Positions 37,185 through 45,720 of a stretch of 64,000 nucleotides of DNA are shown piece by piece. Positions within the stretch are counted from its first letter, which is position 1; each line of letters starts with the position of its first letter. The notes under the pieces are model-generated. The model had not been told where the DNA came from and searched no databases. It saw only the letters and a program-made list of their open reading frames with translations. Made by a program: the position numbers and the translations under genes. This stretch comes from CAVUAT01 sp963739545. Lineage in GTDB: Bacteria; Actinomycetota; Thermoleophilia; Solirubrobacterales; 70-9. The stretch is taken from contig CAVUAT010000014.1 of the NCBI GenBank assembly GCA_963739545.1, forward strand, positions 930,001-994,000. The letters are read 5' to 3'.

Positions 37185-37802
37185 CTAGGCGGGAGAAACG
37201 GGGCGCCCGCGCAGCGAAGCGACGATCTCGTTCACTATCGGCCGAAGCTCGGCCGGGTCGACGTTATCTCCGCTCGCGACCAGCATCGGGTAGGCGGCGA
37301 GCTCGGGCCGGCGCACGACCACCACTTGAAGCGTGCGGCCCGCTCCGTCCCCCTCGCGCGCCGCGTTAGTCGTCACCGACGCGACCTCGTAGCCGGGCCC
37401 GCCTTCCGGCTGCTCGATGCTGTTCGGATCGATCGAGACCACGGTCTCGCCCTGAAGGTCCTCGGCGATCCGAAGCGCGTAGTCGGTCAGGTCGGCTTGG
37501 AGGGCCTCGCCGCTGCGATCGGCGGTGACGCTGACGACGACGGTGCTGCCCGGCGCGCGCAGCGTGGTCTTGTCCCCCGCCACCTTTTCGCTCCAGCCGG
37601 GAGGCACCCCGACTGCGACACCGATCGAGTCGTTCTCCGACGCGGTCCACCCCTTCGGGAGCCGCGGCAGCGGGTCCGCCGTCTCCGGGGGCGGGGCCAG
37701 CGGAGCCGAGTCGTCATCGTCGCTGGCTCCGAAGCCGATCAGAGCCGCGACGCTGATCGCGACGATCGCGATCGCCCCGGCGAGCACGGCGACGCGCGCC
37801 AC
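37185..37802 (-). CDS. Secreted or anchored PsbP/Mog1-like protein
   Basis: The 205-residue protein has an N-terminal hydrophobic segment (~3-25), a Pro/Asp-rich spacer, then a compact domain starting LPKGWTASENDSIGVAVGVPPGW. That pattern, with later TLRAPGSTVVVSV and VVVRRPELAAYPML, suggests a PsbP/LpqN-like fold common in actinobacterial lipoproteins. No lipobox Cys is seen. Function is unknown. It lies 27 bases upstream of the GT2 gene on the same strand and could be cotranscribed with it. Confidence 0.6.
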   Translation of the reverse strand: MARVAVLAGAIAIVAISVAALIGFGASDDDDSAPLAPPPETADPLPRLPKGWTASENDSIGVAVGVPPGWSEKVAGDKTTLRAPGSTVVVSVTADRSGEALQADLTDYALRIAEDLQGETVVSIDPNSIEQPEGGPGYEVASVTTNAAREGDGAGRTLQVVVVRRPELAAYPMLVASGDNVDPAELRPIVNEIVASLRGRPVSPA

Positions 37803-37949
37803 CTACTTCGGCTCCCGGAGCTGGATCGGGTTCCCCTCGGGATCACGGGTGCTGGCGAAGCGCCCGTTCGGATAGAGCTCGGGGTCGATCGAGACCAGCC
37901 GGTTCGCCTTGACCGCGCTCGGTTCGATTACGGCGCCCGCCGTCAGCCG
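37803..37949 (-). pseudogene. C-terminal fragment of a VOC (glyoxalase-like) gene
   Basis: An open stretch of 48 codons ends with ELYPNGRFASTRDPEGNPIQL, a textbook C-terminal strand pair of VOC-superfamily proteins. There is no start codon and no N-terminal half. It follows directly, in the same frame, after the TGA of the ATP-grasp gene, so read-through would append it. Most simply, an older VOC gene was cut by arrival of the ATP-grasp/com segment. The missing half is not found within the window. Confidence 0.65.
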
Positions 37950-39158
37950 TCAGGCCTCACGGCCGGCCCTCAGCCTCTTGTGCAGTCGCCGGGCGACCGC
38001 ACCCGGGACTGCCCCGCAGATCGCACGGAAGGGAGCGAGGTCGTCGCGGGCGAACCACGCGGGCTCGTCGACCCGCCGCAGCGAGCCGGCCCACCGGCGG
38101 GGGGAGAGCTCTCCGGCGACGCAGGCGTCTGTGGCGGCCGCAACGTCGTAGTTCTCCACCCACCAGACTCGTCCTTCGGCGGGAACGTCGGTTGGGACGA
38201 CCTGGCCCGTGAGGTCCAGGTACAGCGCGCGCACGACGTCCAGGCCGTTGCGGCCCACGCATTGACGGAAGTTCGAGCCGACGCGGGGGTTGACGTCGAG
38301 CAGCTTGTAGCGGCCGTCGCGGGCGTCGTAGCGATAGCCGCAGTCGAACACGCCGGTGTACCCAAGCGCCTTGACGAAGCGGGCGGTCACCGCCTCCATC
38401 TCGGGGTTGGACCGCACCTCGCCGAAGCAGGTGGTGCCCGTGTGGATCGGGTACTGCCGCAGCTTTGTCCCACCGGCGCCGAAGACCGGGTCGGAGCGGC
38501 TGTCGAAGTAGCCCGTGAACACCCACACCGACGAGGAGGGGCCCGGGATGTACTCCTGCAGCATGACGTTGGGCGCGCCGGGGTCCTCGAGCTGGTCATA
38601 GGCCGCGAGCGCGTCGGCGGCGTCCGCGGCGATGTACATCGGTAGGTTGTTGCGCTGCTTGAACCTCACGTTGTCGATCGGCTTGAGGACGAGCGGGAAG
38701 TCCGCGCGGTCCAGGGCCTCGCGCGCCTCGTCGCGGGTCTGTGGGAAGGCGGTCAGAGGGGCGGCGATGTCGTGGTCGAGGCAGAGTTCGTGCAGGCCCT
38801 GCTTGCTGAACAGCCGCTGAGTGAGTCCCGCTGGCTGCCGCGGGAACGCGAAAGCCGCGTGCAGCGCATCGGCGTGCTCGGACACGAACATCTGCGCCGT
38901 GTCGTCGCAGGCGAGCAGCACCGGCGAGCCGCCGATCCGCCGCCCAGCCTCGAGGACGAATTCGACCGACTCCGCGCTGGGAGCCGCAGCGAAGTCCCAT
39001 TCAAGGACCTCCCGCAGATAGCGGGAGCGCGCGGCCGGGATGCTGGCGTCGTCATGGATCGCGTGCACGGGTACACCGAGGCGCCCGAGGGTGCGCACCG
39101 CGCCGATGCCGCCGTGGTGGTAGAGCTTGAGCATCAGGACGGGGCGCGTCGTCTTCAT
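37950..39158 (-). CDS. ATP-grasp carboxylate-amine ligase-like enzyme
   Basis: The 402-residue protein has a preATP-grasp N-terminal domain (MLKLYHHGGIGAVRTLGRLG), the ATP-binding Lys in FPLVLKPID, the adenine-contacting hinge MLQEYIPG, and the Mg-binding LLDVNPRVGSNFR. This class activates a carboxylate as acyl phosphate and joins it to an amine. ATG 39158 overlaps the comB stop by 4 bases, so it is coupled to comA-comB. The carboxylate substrate may be sulfolactate; that is inferred from context. No peptide-synthesis or carrier domain is present. Confidence 0.8.
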   Translation of the reverse strand: MKTTRPVLMLKLYHHGGIGAVRTLGRLGVPVHAIHDDASIPAARSRYLREVLEWDFAAAPSAESVEFVLEAGRRIGGSPVLLACDDTAQMFVSEHADALHAAFAFPRQPAGLTQRLFSKQGLHELCLDHDIAAPLTAFPQTRDEAREALDRADFPLVLKPIDNVRFKQRNNLPMYIAADAADALAAYDQLEDPGAPNVMLQEYIPGPSSSVWVFTGYFDSRSDPVFGAGGTKLRQYPIHTGTTCFGEVRSNPEMEAVTARFVKALGYTGVFDCGYRYDARDGRYKLLDVNPRVGSNFRQCVGRNGLDVVRALYLDLTGQVVPTDVPAEGRVWWVENYDVAAATDACVAGELSPRRWAGSLRRVDEPAWFARDDLAPFRAICGAVPGAVARRLHKRLRAGREA

Positions 39159-39871
39159 CCCGGCACCCGTCGCAGCTCGCCGTCGGCGAACGAGAAGACG
39201 GCGTCGACGTCGTCGACGCGGGAGAGGACGAAGTCCAGGTCGGCGAGCTGGCCGGTGTGCCGGAGGTATTCGGCGCTGCGTCCGCCTGCGCACGCCTCGA
39301 CCGGAGCGCCCCGCCAGCGCTCGATTATCTCCCGGGTCTGTTCATCTCCGGCCGGGTAGCCCGCCTCGATCAGCCCCGCGGCCACCCACGCGCAGCCGAG
39401 CTGGTCCTCGCGGCGGAACTCCCCCTTCGCCCCGGCGCCGATGATCGCGACCCGCGGGTGGTGGGCCGCGAGATGGGCGGCCTGCGCGGTCACGTTGCGC
39501 AGGCACGCCGCGTAGACCGCCGCGCCTGCAGCCGCCTCGCCAAAGATCCGTGTGCCTGAGCTCGACAGCAGGACGACCGGGCGCTCGAGATCGCTGCGGC
39601 TCTCGAGTGCGCTGGGGCTGTTCTGCAGGTCGAAGCCTTCGGGCAGATCGCCGCCCTGCTCGCCCACGAGCAACGGGCGCTGGAGCCGGGACGCGGTGTC
39701 GCGCGCCGCCTGGAGCGATCCCACAGGCAGGCAGCGGCGTCCGCTCCACACGATCGTGACCGCCGTCGTGGTTGCCCGAAGGATGTCCACGGCGACGATC
39801 GCCCACCTATCGTCGTAGGCGCGAGCGGACTCCGGGAGGAAGTCGATTACCACCCTGCGGTCGGCCATCAT
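39155..39871 (-). CDS. comB: 2-phosphosulfolactate phosphatase
   Basis: ComB hydrolyses (2R)-phospho-3-sulfolactate to (R)-3-sulfolactate. The 238-residue product shows family landmarks: AIVAVDILRATTTAVTIVWSG, VGEQGGDLPEGFDLQNSPS and the SSSGTRIF loop. It overlaps comA by 4 bases upstream and the ATP-grasp gene by 4 bases downstream. ComB homologues occur in methanogens (coenzyme M) and in spore-forming Bacillus (sulfolactate); neither setting applies here in an obvious way. Confidence 0.85.
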   Translation of the reverse strand: MMADRRVVIDFLPESARAYDDRWAIVAVDILRATTTAVTIVWSGRRCLPVGSLQAARDTASRLQRPLLVGEQGGDLPEGFDLQNSPSALESRSDLERPVVLLSSSGTRIFGEAAAGAAVYAACLRNVTAQAAHLAAHHPRVAIIGAGAKGEFRREDQLGCAWVAAGLIEAGYPAGDEQTREIIERWRGAPVEACAGGRSAEYLRHTGQLADLDFVLSRVDDVDAVFSFADGELRRVPG

Positions 39872-40665
39872 CCTTGTTCGTCGCGGTCGTCCACGAAGCT
39901 CAGCCCCGGCTTGGCGAACGCGTCGGCGTGCAGGCCACGCCGGTAGATCTCAACCCTCAGGAGCTCCTCCAGCCGGACGTTGGCGAGCTGGATCTCCGCA
40001 CCGAAATGGTCGAGCAGGGCGAACTGGCTGGCCTTGTTCGGTGCCTCGAAGAGGAGGGCGTCGAAGCCGAACGCCTCCACGAAGCGCTCGGCGCCGGCGG
40101 CGCCGAAGGTGCCGGACGAATCGAACAGCCCGACGTCGCGGGCGCTCTCGCGTGCCTCGATGACGAGGAAGTGCGCGCCGGCGCCGCGCCAGCGCCGGCC
40201 CTCCTCGACCAGGGCGTCGACCACGTCTGGGGTAAAGGCGCCGCTGTGCTTGCCGCCGAGCTCGACGTCCATGCCCAGCCCGTGCTTTGCGGCCATCCCC
40301 ACGACCTCCTCGGGCGAGAGATCCGGCTCGGTGAAGCCGCGAGCGCACTCGACGCGGGCGGCGCCGAGCTCCGCACACACCTCCAGGTACTCCGGAAGCA
40401 GGTTCTGGTGGACCGCGACCTCGAACGGTGTGCCGCCCGTAACCGTCGCCACCCCCTGGGAGCGGGCGGCCTCGAACTTGCGCCGGGTCGACGCCTCGTC
40501 GGCGATCAGCCACCCCGCAGTCGAGATCTTCAGCGAGGTCATCAGGTGGCCGCTCTGGCTAAGGTGGCTCACCACGCTGTCGGGGTCATAGCCAGGGTCC
40601 AGCGGGCAGGTCCGCGGCGGAAGGCGTTTGACGCCCAGCTGGTCGAGGTGTTCGGCGGTCGTCAT
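39868..40665 (-). CDS. comA: Phosphosulfolactate synthase
   Basis: ComA adds sulfite to phosphoenolpyruvate, giving (2R)-phospho-3-sulfolactate. The 265-residue TIM-barrel protein has LKISTAGWLI, VTGGTPFEVAV, MDVELGGKHSG, VIEARESARDVGLFDSSG and LFEAPNKASQFALLDHFG, all at the expected places. ATG 40665 was chosen because TTAEHLDQLGV starts the family-like region; a GTG two codons upstream is also possible. It is the first gene of the comA-comB-ATP-grasp unit and divergent from a methyltransferase 72 bases away. No comC, comD or comE gene is nearby. Confidence 0.85.
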   Translation of the reverse strand: MTTAEHLDQLGVKRLPPRTCPLDPGYDPDSVVSHLSQSGHLMTSLKISTAGWLIADEASTRRKFEAARSQGVATVTGGTPFEVAVHQNLLPEYLEVCAELGAARVECARGFTEPDLSPEEVVGMAAKHGLGMDVELGGKHSGAFTPDVVDALVEEGRRWRGAGAHFLVIEARESARDVGLFDSSGTFGAAGAERFVEAFGFDALLFEAPNKASQFALLDHFGAEIQLANVRLEELLRVEIYRRGLHADAFAKPGLSFVDDRDEQG

Positions 40666-40737
40666 GCGCACGCAGGGATCGTCGGGATGTCGGCGGTGCG
40701 ACCTGATGCGCGCCGCCACTCCAGAAGGGCCGAAATA

Positions 40738-41619
40738 GTGATCAGAACGTATCGTGACATTACGCCTCCCAGCGAATTTCCAAACAACGCCGGGCACCAC
40801 GTTATAGAGCGCCAGGACCGGACGGACGCCCACTTCGGCGAGCACTCAGCCTATTGGCATGACATCTACGCCGAGGACGGGCTCCAGGGCCTGGTCTACC
40901 GTCAAAGGATGCGGGCTGCGCTGGCCTGGATCGACGCCCTGCACCTGGATCCGGGGACGAAGGTGCTGGAAGTGCGGCGCGGGGTTGGCGACGCTGGAGC
41001 TCGCGCGCCGGGGCTACGCTGTGCACAGCACCGACTCCAGCACCGACGTGGTCGCCCTCACGTCGCGCCGAATCGCCGAAGCCGGCCTCGGCGACGTCGT
41101 CACCGTGTCCTTCGCCGACGTCCACGACCTGCCTCACGACGCCGGGAGCTTTGACCTGGTCCTCGCGCTCGGCGTCCTGCCCTGGCTGCATTCTCCGCAG
41201 CGCGCGCTGGGTCAGCTGGCCCGGGTGCTCGCGCCCGGCGGCCACGCAATCCTTTCCGCGGACAACCGCCTGCGGCTCAATGGGATCGTCGAGCCGGCCG
41301 AGAGCCCCCTTTCGCCCCGGCGAAGTACGCGTGGCGCGCCGGAAGGGTGCTTCGCGGAGGTCCCTGGACGCGAGCCGCCTTGCGCTTGCACACCCCCGCA
41401 CGGGTCGACCGCTGGCTCGAGGCGGCCGGGCTCGAGCCTGACCGCAGGACCACCATTGGGTTCGGGCCGTTCACGTTCTTCTGGCGGCCCGTCCTTCCCG
41501 ACCGCACCGCCCTCCGCCTCCACCACTGCCTCGATCACCTCGCCGAGCGTAGGGTCCCCCGTCTGCGCCGCCATGGGTGGCACTACCTCGTCTCGGCCCG
41601 CCGGGCGAGCGCGCGATGA
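40738..41619 (+). CDS. SAM-dependent methyltransferase, frame broken twice
   Basis: Three frames join into one class I methyltransferase. Frame 1 from GTG 40738 (AGAAGGG about 8 bases upstream) gives HFGEHSAYWHDIYAEDGLQG and DPGTKVLEV. Frame 2 from about 40977 gives CGAGLATLELARRGY, FADVHDLPHDAGSFDLVLAL and LARVLAPGGHA. From about 41315 a third frame gives FAPAKYAWRAGRV to the end. Motif I has lost residues at the first break. Net changes are +1 (or -2) and -1. Either assembly errors or a decaying gene. Its divergence from comA suggests a shared control region. Confidence 0.7.
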
Positions 41620-41750
41620 TCCCAGACGGCTCAGGCCTATCCGGCGTCAATGACCCAACCGCCTGCTTCCGGTAGGAGCAGCTCGAACCTGTGACGCCGG
41701 GACGAGGCCCGGACGCCTGCGGGCTTCCGCCCCTCTCTTCAGGTCACAAG
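41620..41750. other. Spacer between methyltransferase and tRNA-Arg
   Basis: A 131-base spacer. On the minus strand, just past the tRNA 3' end, there is a start-less open stretch of about 33 codons ending RFELLLPEAGGWVIDAG. It could be a gene remnant, but I recognise no family. No terminator or integrase is visible. Confidence 0.3.
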
Positions 41751-41824
<74 letters not shown>

Positions 41825-42004
41825 GGGTTGCGGATTCCCGCTGCAACGGTGCATTTCTGGCTGCTTCGCAGCGCCCCGCGTCGGGTTCAGCGTATCGGCG
41901 AACTCGGGGCTCGACCTGAAGCGGTGCGTCGAGACTTCGGCTACTTCGCCGAGCACGTTTTCGCAACTTTCATCCCGGCCCGGTAGCGGGATACTGCGCA
42001 GGCG

Positions 42005-42403
42005 ATGTCGGAGGAGAACGTCAAGAACGTCAGGCGCGGGATCGATGCCTGGGATCGCGGCGACCTCGACGAGTGGCTTGCTGGCTTCGCCCCGGAAGCG
42101 GAGTTGCATACCACCGCCTGGTTCCCGGATCGGGGGGTCTATCGCGGGCGTGTAGGGCTGGAGCGGTACTGGGTCGAAATCCGGGAAGACATCGATGAAA
42201 TAGACCTTTCGATTTCCGACTTGCGGGCTAACGGCGACAGGGTGTTTTTCGCCGTGGCGGGCAGGGGCCGCGGCAAGCGGAGCAAGGTGCCGGTGGAGCG
42301 GCCGATCTGGTTCGTTACGACATTGCGCGACGGACTGGCCTTGCGAGTCGAGACTTTCGTCGACCCGAAAGAAGCCCTCGAAGCCGCCGGGCCGCAGGAG
42401 TAG
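42005..42403 (+). CDS. SnoaL-like/NTF2-fold protein
   Basis: The 132-residue protein begins SEENVKNVRRGIDAWDRGDLDEWLAGF and continues with EAELHTT and RGVYRGRVGLERYW. This is the pattern of SnoaL-like (NTF2-fold) proteins, which include small isomerases, hydrolases and many of unknown role. It uses more A/T-ending codons (gaa, ata, ttt) than its neighbours, which may mark recent acquisition. It is alone, between tRNA-Arg and the convergent GAP-family gene. Confidence 0.8.
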   Translation: MSEENVKNVRRGIDAWDRGDLDEWLAGFAPEAELHTTAWFPDRGVYRGRVGLERYWVEIREDIDEIDLSISDLRANGDRVFFAVAGRGRGKRSKVPVERPIWFVTTLRDGLALRVETFVDPKEALEAAGPQE

Positions 42404-42413
42404 GCTGGAACCT

Positions 42414-43067
42414 CTAGAGGTGCGAGATGCCCTGGATCAGCAGGTAGATCGCGATGCCCGTGAAGACCGCGACGCCGACCTTGACGCCGTAGCGGTCGAC
42501 GCCGGCTCGGATCTTGGGCAGGATGCGGTCGGCCGCGTCGGGGGCGAGCGCGACGAAGGCGATCGGGGCGATGACCGGGAGCAGGATCACCGCGTCGACG
42601 ATCGCCAGGGTGAGGCCGCGCTCGAAGGCGCTGATGTCGCCGATGGCGATCTCGTGCAGCATCGAGACGGCGACCGCCAGGGTGTTGAGATTGGAGAGCA
42701 TCATCACCATGCCGAAGCCCGCGTAGGCCGCGATCGGCGCGCCCCGCAGGCGCTGCTGGGCTGAGTCGATCGAGCTTGTGCGGGTCAGCGAGACGGCGCT
42801 GACCGCGAGCAGCACCACGCCCATCGCGATGTCGATCCAGGCGAACAGGGGGCTGCCGGGGTCGACACTCGAGCGGGCGCCGCTGAAGGCGAGCAGCCCG
42901 GCGACGCTGAGCGGGACCAGCAGCAGCGCGAAACCGGCGGCGAAGGCGAGCGCGCGGCGGATCGGCTGCTCAGCGGTGGCGAGGATCAGGACGACGATGC
43001 CGATCGTCGCCGGGCTGATCGCCGCTGCGAGGACCAGCGGGGCGATCTCGACGAGCAGGTCGATCAT
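42414..43067 (-). CDS. GAP/Sap-family membrane protein
   Basis: The 217-residue protein has six predicted membrane helices, starting LLVEIAPLVLAAAISPATIGIVVLIL, the signature of the LysE-like GAP family (including mycobacterial proteins implicated in glycolipid export). The substrate is unknown. ATG 43067 is preferred to GTG 43088 because the membrane domain follows at once. It is a lone gene converging on the SnoaL-like gene. Confidence 0.75.
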   Translation of the reverse strand: MIDLLVEIAPLVLAAAISPATIGIVVLILATAEQPIRRALAFAAGFALLLVPLSVAGLLAFSGARSSVDPGSPLFAWIDIAMGVVLLAVSAVSLTRTSSIDSAQQRLRGAPIAAYAGFGMVMMLSNLNTLAVAVSMLHEIAIGDISAFERGLTLAIVDAVILLPVIAPIAFVALAPDAADRILPKIRAGVDRYGVKVGVAVFTGIAIYLLIQGISHL

Positions 43068-43143
43068 CGGCGCGGGCCCTCGGCGCACGGCACCGCCGGC
43101 CTACCCGACGATTGTTCACGTGCGACGGGCACGGGTTGGGGAT

Positions 43144-43158
43144 GGCCCCGGTGGGGCC
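43144..43158 (-). terminator. GC hairpin after a stop codon
   Basis: On the minus strand GGCCCC-ACC-GGGGCC directly follows the TAG of the 43158-43799 gene. A 6-bp stem with no T tract; the same string is found at 13074-13086. Confidence 0.35.
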
Positions 43159-43799
43159 TACTCCGGTGCGTCGTAGAGGCTCTCGCGCGCGAGCAGGACC
43201 GCGCCGCGCGGGCCGCGGCCCCAGAGCGCAACCTCGAGGAAGAGCTCGTCGGGGAATCCCTTGACGGCGTCGATCGCGATCAGGGTGAAGCGCTCGTCGC
43301 GGACCGAGGCTTGGTCGGTGACCTCCTTGTCGAGCTCGGCCGTCGCGGCCTGCGCCCCGCGGACCATCGGCGTGCCCCACACGAGCGTGACGTCGCCGGT
43401 GCGCTCGGAGTCGCCGCGCCAGGCGCCGATCACCTCCTCGTTCAGGTCGATTTCCCAGTCGGGGTTCTCGGCCGCGGTGACGTCGGTGAAGTCGGCGGTG
43501 GCCTCGACGTTCGACGGCTCGGCGCTCGGGTCGGGCCGGACGAACGAGACGAAGCCGAAGTACTCGCTCGGGACCTCGGCTCCCTCGACGGGCGCCGTGG
43601 CGGGCACGTAGACGCGGCCGCCCCAGGCGCGCTCGGGGAACCAGATCACCTCGCCGGGGGGGCCTCCCGCCTCTTCGGCGTGGGGCTCGCAGGCCTTGGC
43701 GAAGGCGTCGCGCAATTGCACGGCCCAGCGGCCGTAGGGAAGGCCCTCGATCGTGGCGTCGGCGATGAAGCGGGGGAAGGGACGGGCGATCGGCGCCAT
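43158..43799 (-). CDS. Conserved hypothetical protein (213 aa)
   Basis: The soluble-looking protein starts APIARPFPRFIADATIEGLPYGRW. It has DAFAKACEPHAEEAGGP, VPSEYFGFVSFVRP and a C-terminal half rich in acidic strands (DEVTDQ-type, FTLIAIDAVKGFPDELFLEVALWG). No signal peptide, membrane segment or known catalytic motif is seen. Its ATG overlaps the upstream gene's stop by one base, so it is coupled to the small membrane protein and probably works with it. Confidence 0.6.
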   Translation of the reverse strand: MAPIARPFPRFIADATIEGLPYGRWAVQLRDAFAKACEPHAEEAGGPPGEVIWFPERAWGGRVYVPATAPVEGAEVPSEYFGFVSFVRPDPSAEPSNVEATADFTDVTAAENPDWEIDLNEEVIGAWRGDSERTGDVTLVWGTPMVRGAQAATAELDKEVTDQASVRDERFTLIAIDAVKGFPDELFLEVALWGRGPRGAVLLARESLYDAPE

Positions 43800-44209
43800 C
43801 AGGGGGCCTTTCCGAAGGTCACGCGGGGCTTCTCGACGCCGTCGTTGATCTGGCTGACGACCCGGTAGCTCCCCGCCTGGCCCAGGGAGAGGCGGCCGTA
43901 CGGGATCCGGTTCTTGCCGCCTGCTTTGATGATGAGCTCGCTGCCGGGCTCGGCGAGGTCGACTCGCCCGCCTGACTCGTCGCTTATCAGCACCGAGAAG
44001 CCGGGCCCCACCTGCGGGCGGTTCGCATAGGACCACCGGTGGGAGTCCTCGTAGTACACGCCGATCTCGCCCGCCGGAAGCTCGATCGTCTCATCGCTCG
44101 GGACGTCGAGGGCCCCGTGGCTCTCGAGCGCCCGCGGGCGCACCTTGAACATGTAGACGAAGAAGAGAATGATCGAGAGCGTCACCGCGCCCGTCAGCAC
44201 CCAGATCAT
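43799..44209 (-). CDS. Small single-pass membrane protein
   Basis: The 136-residue protein has an N-terminal membrane helix (WVLTGAVTLSIILFFVYMF), a basic juxtamembrane stretch and an extracytoplasmic beta-rich domain (ETIELPAGEIGVYYEDSHRW to SYRVVSQIND). The domain layout suggests a binding or scaffold role, but no family is recognised. It is 9 bases after galT and overlaps the following hypothetical gene. Confidence 0.6.
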   Translation of the reverse strand: MIWVLTGAVTLSIILFFVYMFKVRPRALESHGALDVPSDETIELPAGEIGVYYEDSHRWSYANRPQVGPGFSVLISDESGGRVDLAEPGSELIIKAGGKNRIPYGRLSLGQAGSYRVVSQINDGVEKPRVTFGKAP

Positions 44210-44218
44210 GCGCGCACC

Positions 44219-45277
44219 CTAGCCGAGCGCCTGTCGCAACTCGGCGGCCGCTCGCTCGGGCGGAAAGACGTTGATGTCGACGCCCGTGGCCAACTCGAAG
44301 CCCGCTTTGTGGGCGAGCTTCGGCGCGATATCGATGTGCCAACAGAAGACGCCCGCGCCCCGCGGGGCAGTCCGCACCCAGAGGTTGAGGTCGAGCTCGG
44401 AGCCGAAGCGGGCGCGGAGCGCGCGCACCGCCGTTGCGAGAGCGCCGACGCCGATCTCGCCGTCCTCCTCGAAGCGCTCGGCGCTCGTGCGGGGAATGAC
44501 GCGCATCTCGAAGGCGCCGCGCGAGGCCCAGGGGCAGATGATCATCGCCTCGTCGTCGATCGCCACCAGGCGCTCGCGGCGGCGCACCTCCTCCGACGCG
44601 ATGTCGCCGAGCAGCTCGCCGCCCATGGTGCGCTCGCCGTAGGCGGTGAAGCGCTCGCGCTCGCGGGCCACGGCGACCGGGACGAAGTCGAGCGCATAGA
44701 GCTGCGCGTGGGAGTGCTCGAGCGAGGCACCCGCGCCCCCGCCCTCGTTGACGATCAGCTGCACGCACGATGCTCCCTCGTGGGAGCGCATCCGTTCGCG
44801 CCAGCCGGCGACCGCGATCCCGAGCTCGGCCACGTCGAGGTCGCCGAGCGAGCGGTGGTGGCGCGGCGAGCTGACGATCACCTCGTGGGCGCCACCAGCC
44901 GGCGACGAGCTGAACAGGTCCGGCTCGCCGCCGCGCGCCGAGGCGCGAAGCGGGTCGCGGAGCGGCTCGACCCCGCTCGCGCCGGGCTCGGCTGCATCAG
45001 CGCCGCCCGGGGTCCCGACCGCGGGATAGAGGTTCGGAACCGCGCGGACTCGCCAGCCGGGGGTGTCGGGCGCGCCGCCATCGGGGCGGTCGGCCCATAG
45101 CTCGGGCGGGGTCTTCGCCTCGCGGCCCTCGCAGAATGGGCAGCTCGCCTCGGCGCCGGGCTTGCGCGGCGCCGCGGTGAACTCGATCGGGCGGTCGGAG
45201 CGGCCCGCGGCGAGGATCGTGCGCAGCCCCGTGAGCTGATCGATCCGGACCTCGGGGGCCACGGGCGTGTCGCTCAT
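44219..45277 (-). CDS. galT: Galactose-1-phosphate uridylyltransferase-like (HIT family)
   Basis: The 352-residue protein matches GalT: an N-terminal ligand pair in CPFCEG, NLYPAV, HEVIVSSPRHHRSL, the active-site HSHAQLYAL (HxH), and the C-terminal metal-binding WHIDIAPKL. It would exchange UMP between UDP-glucose and galactose-1-phosphate. The related ADP-glucose-phosphorylase group cannot be excluded. ATG 45277 overlaps the GNAT stop by 4 bases. No galK or galE is adjacent. Confidence 0.85.
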   Translation of the reverse strand: MSDTPVAPEVRIDQLTGLRTILAAGRSDRPIEFTAAPRKPGAEASCPFCEGREAKTPPELWADRPDGGAPDTPGWRVRAVPNLYPAVGTPGGADAAEPGASGVEPLRDPLRASARGGEPDLFSSSPAGGAHEVIVSSPRHHRSLGDLDVAELGIAVAGWRERMRSHEGASCVQLIVNEGGGAGASLEHSHAQLYALDFVPVAVARERERFTAYGERTMGGELLGDIASEEVRRRERLVAIDDEAMIICPWASRGAFEMRVIPRTSAERFEEDGEIGVGALATAVRALRARFGSELDLNLWVRTAPRGAGVFCWHIDIAPKLAHKAGFELATGVDINVFPPERAAAELRQALG

Positions 45278-45720
45278 CCGACCCGCTTGGTCATCCGCAC
45301 GTGCTCGATGTTCGCCTCGATGAAGTGCTCCCCCTCGGCTTCGTAGCCGCCGCCCTCGTAGAACGGCTGCGCGCGGGTCTGCGCGTTCAGGACCATTCGC
45401 GTCGCGCCTTGCTCGGCCGCGAGCTCCTCGGAGTGAACCAGGAGCTTCGACCCGGCGCCGAGGCCCCGCAGGCGCTTGGCGACCACCATGCGCTCGAGCT
45501 TGCAGTCCTCGTCGAGGAAGCGCAGGCGGCAGGTCGCGACGACCCCGGACTCGTCGACGCCCACGACGTGGGTCGCCTCGTCGTCGAAGCCGTCGAGCTC
45601 CTCGTCGCCGTCGACGCCCTGCTCATCGCAGAAGACGCGCACGCGCAGGTCCTTGGCGGCCTCGACCTCGGCCGCGCCGCAGGCCTCCCTGACGGTGAGC
45701 GTGAGCCGGCAGTCGGTCAG
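45274..45720 (-). CDS. GNAT acetyltransferase, apparent CTG start
   Basis: The product has the GNAT core: RVRVFCDEQGVD, VATCRLRFLDEDCKLERMVVAKRLRGLGAG (acetyl-CoA loop RGLGAG), and LNAQTRAQPFYEGGGYE, like the ElaA/YjcF group. The first standard start is GTG 45642, but that loses strand 1 and helix 1. The coding frame continues upstream (LTLTVREACGAAEVEAAKDL) to CTG 45720, which overlaps the SPFH stop as CTGA, giving a normal 148-residue length. A CTG start or a lost base both fit. The substrate is unknown. Confidence 0.8.
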   Translation of the reverse strand: MTDCRLTLTVREACGAAEVEAAKDLRVRVFCDEQGVDGDEELDGFDDEATHVVGVDESGVVATCRLRFLDEDCKLERMVVAKRLRGLGAGSKLLVHSEELAAEQGATRMVLNAQTRAQPFYEGGGYEAEGEHFIEANIEHVRMTKRVG

